DNA of 11,325 nt, taken from positions 1 through 11,325 of the forward strand of contig JAZRVH010000020.1 in NCBI GenBank assembly GCA_045598965.1. The letters run 5' to 3'. The DNA is from RGIG426 sp045598965. GTDB lineage: Bacteria; Bacillota; Clostridia; Oscillospirales; Acutalibacteraceae. Numbering within the stretch: the first letter of the stretch is position 1; each line of letters opens with the position of its first letter. Under the pieces are notes generated by a model. The model did not search any database, was not told where the DNA came from, and saw only the letters and a program-made list of their open reading frames with translations. Positions 11,271 through 11,325 of this stretch are shown here, piece by piece. The translations under genes were made by a program, and so were the position numbers.

Positions 11271-11288
11271 GCCCTGCCGAGGCAGGGC
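11271..11288. repeat. Perfect GC-rich inverted repeat in non-coding DNA
   Basis: GCCCTGCC (11271-11278) and GGCAGGGC (11281-11288) are perfect complements 2 bp apart. The surrounding 11215-11325 is GC-rich, has no supported gene and has no T tract after the hairpin, so it does not look like a terminator. Confidence 0.6.
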
Positions 11289-11325
11289 GAGCGAGTGGGG
11301 GCATCGCGCGCGAAGCGACTTGGCG

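Noticed and set aside
10300..11304. Minus-strand ORF of 334 codons
   Set aside because: It runs antisense to rplM and rpsI, whose identity is certain; biased codon use in ribosomal genes leaves the reverse frame open.

Overview
The window looks like chromosomal DNA from a Gram-positive anaerobe of the class Clostridia, most likely a Ruminococcus-like member of the Oscillospirales. Three things point there. The order SRP RNA–dnaX–ybaB–recR is the classic Firmicutes arrangement. L27 carries the Firmicutes-type cleavable N-terminus and sits next to its protease Prp. Two secreted proteins carry dockerin modules, the hallmark of cellulosome-forming clostridia. The genus is an inference; nothing in the window fixes it.

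Layout, left to right. (1) 1–495: the 3' end of a secreted or surface protein with fibronectin-III-like repeats, closed by a strong terminator. (2) 589–4452: an RNA and genome-maintenance block on the plus strand. It holds the SRP RNA gene with a clear promoter, a 58-bp tandem repeat, dnaX, ybaB, recR, smpB and, 6 nt after smpB, the tmRNA gene ssrA with its own terminator. The genes are tightly packed, and Shine-Dalgarno sequences are often embedded in the end of the preceding gene. (3) 4530–8875: an accessory segment of two converging genes for dockerin proteins. The plus-strand gene encodes an 850-residue protein with two copies of an unrecognised beta-rich domain, a central dockerin, long Thr/Glu linkers and a C-terminal TIM-barrel-like putative glycosidase. 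The minus-strand gene encodes a dockerin–purple-acid-phosphatase-like protein whose usual GHxH metal motif is altered. They share a bidirectional terminator. (4) 8878–10000, minus strand: the rplU–prp–rpmA operon (L21, ribosomal-processing protease, L27) with promoter and structured leader. (5) 10001–10217: an AT-rich divergent intergenic region with a perfect LacI-family-like palindrome. (6) 10218–11214: the rplM–rpsI operon (L13, S9) with promoter, leader hairpin and terminator. (7) 11215–11325: GC-rich non-coding DNA with a perfect hairpin.

Functionally, most of the window is housekeeping: protein targeting (SRP RNA), replication and repair (DnaX, RecR, YbaB), ribosome rescue (SmpB with tmRNA) and ribosome assembly (L21, Prp, L27, L13, S9). 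The dockerin pair is the accessory part. All four half-dockerins share an (I/V)NMKD signature, suggesting that both enzymes plug into the same cohesin scaffold encoded elsewhere. I do not see a defence system, mobile element or CRISPR array. The least explained items are the domain architecture of the 850-residue protein, the altered phosphatase motif, the 58-bp tandem repeat and a few palindromes.
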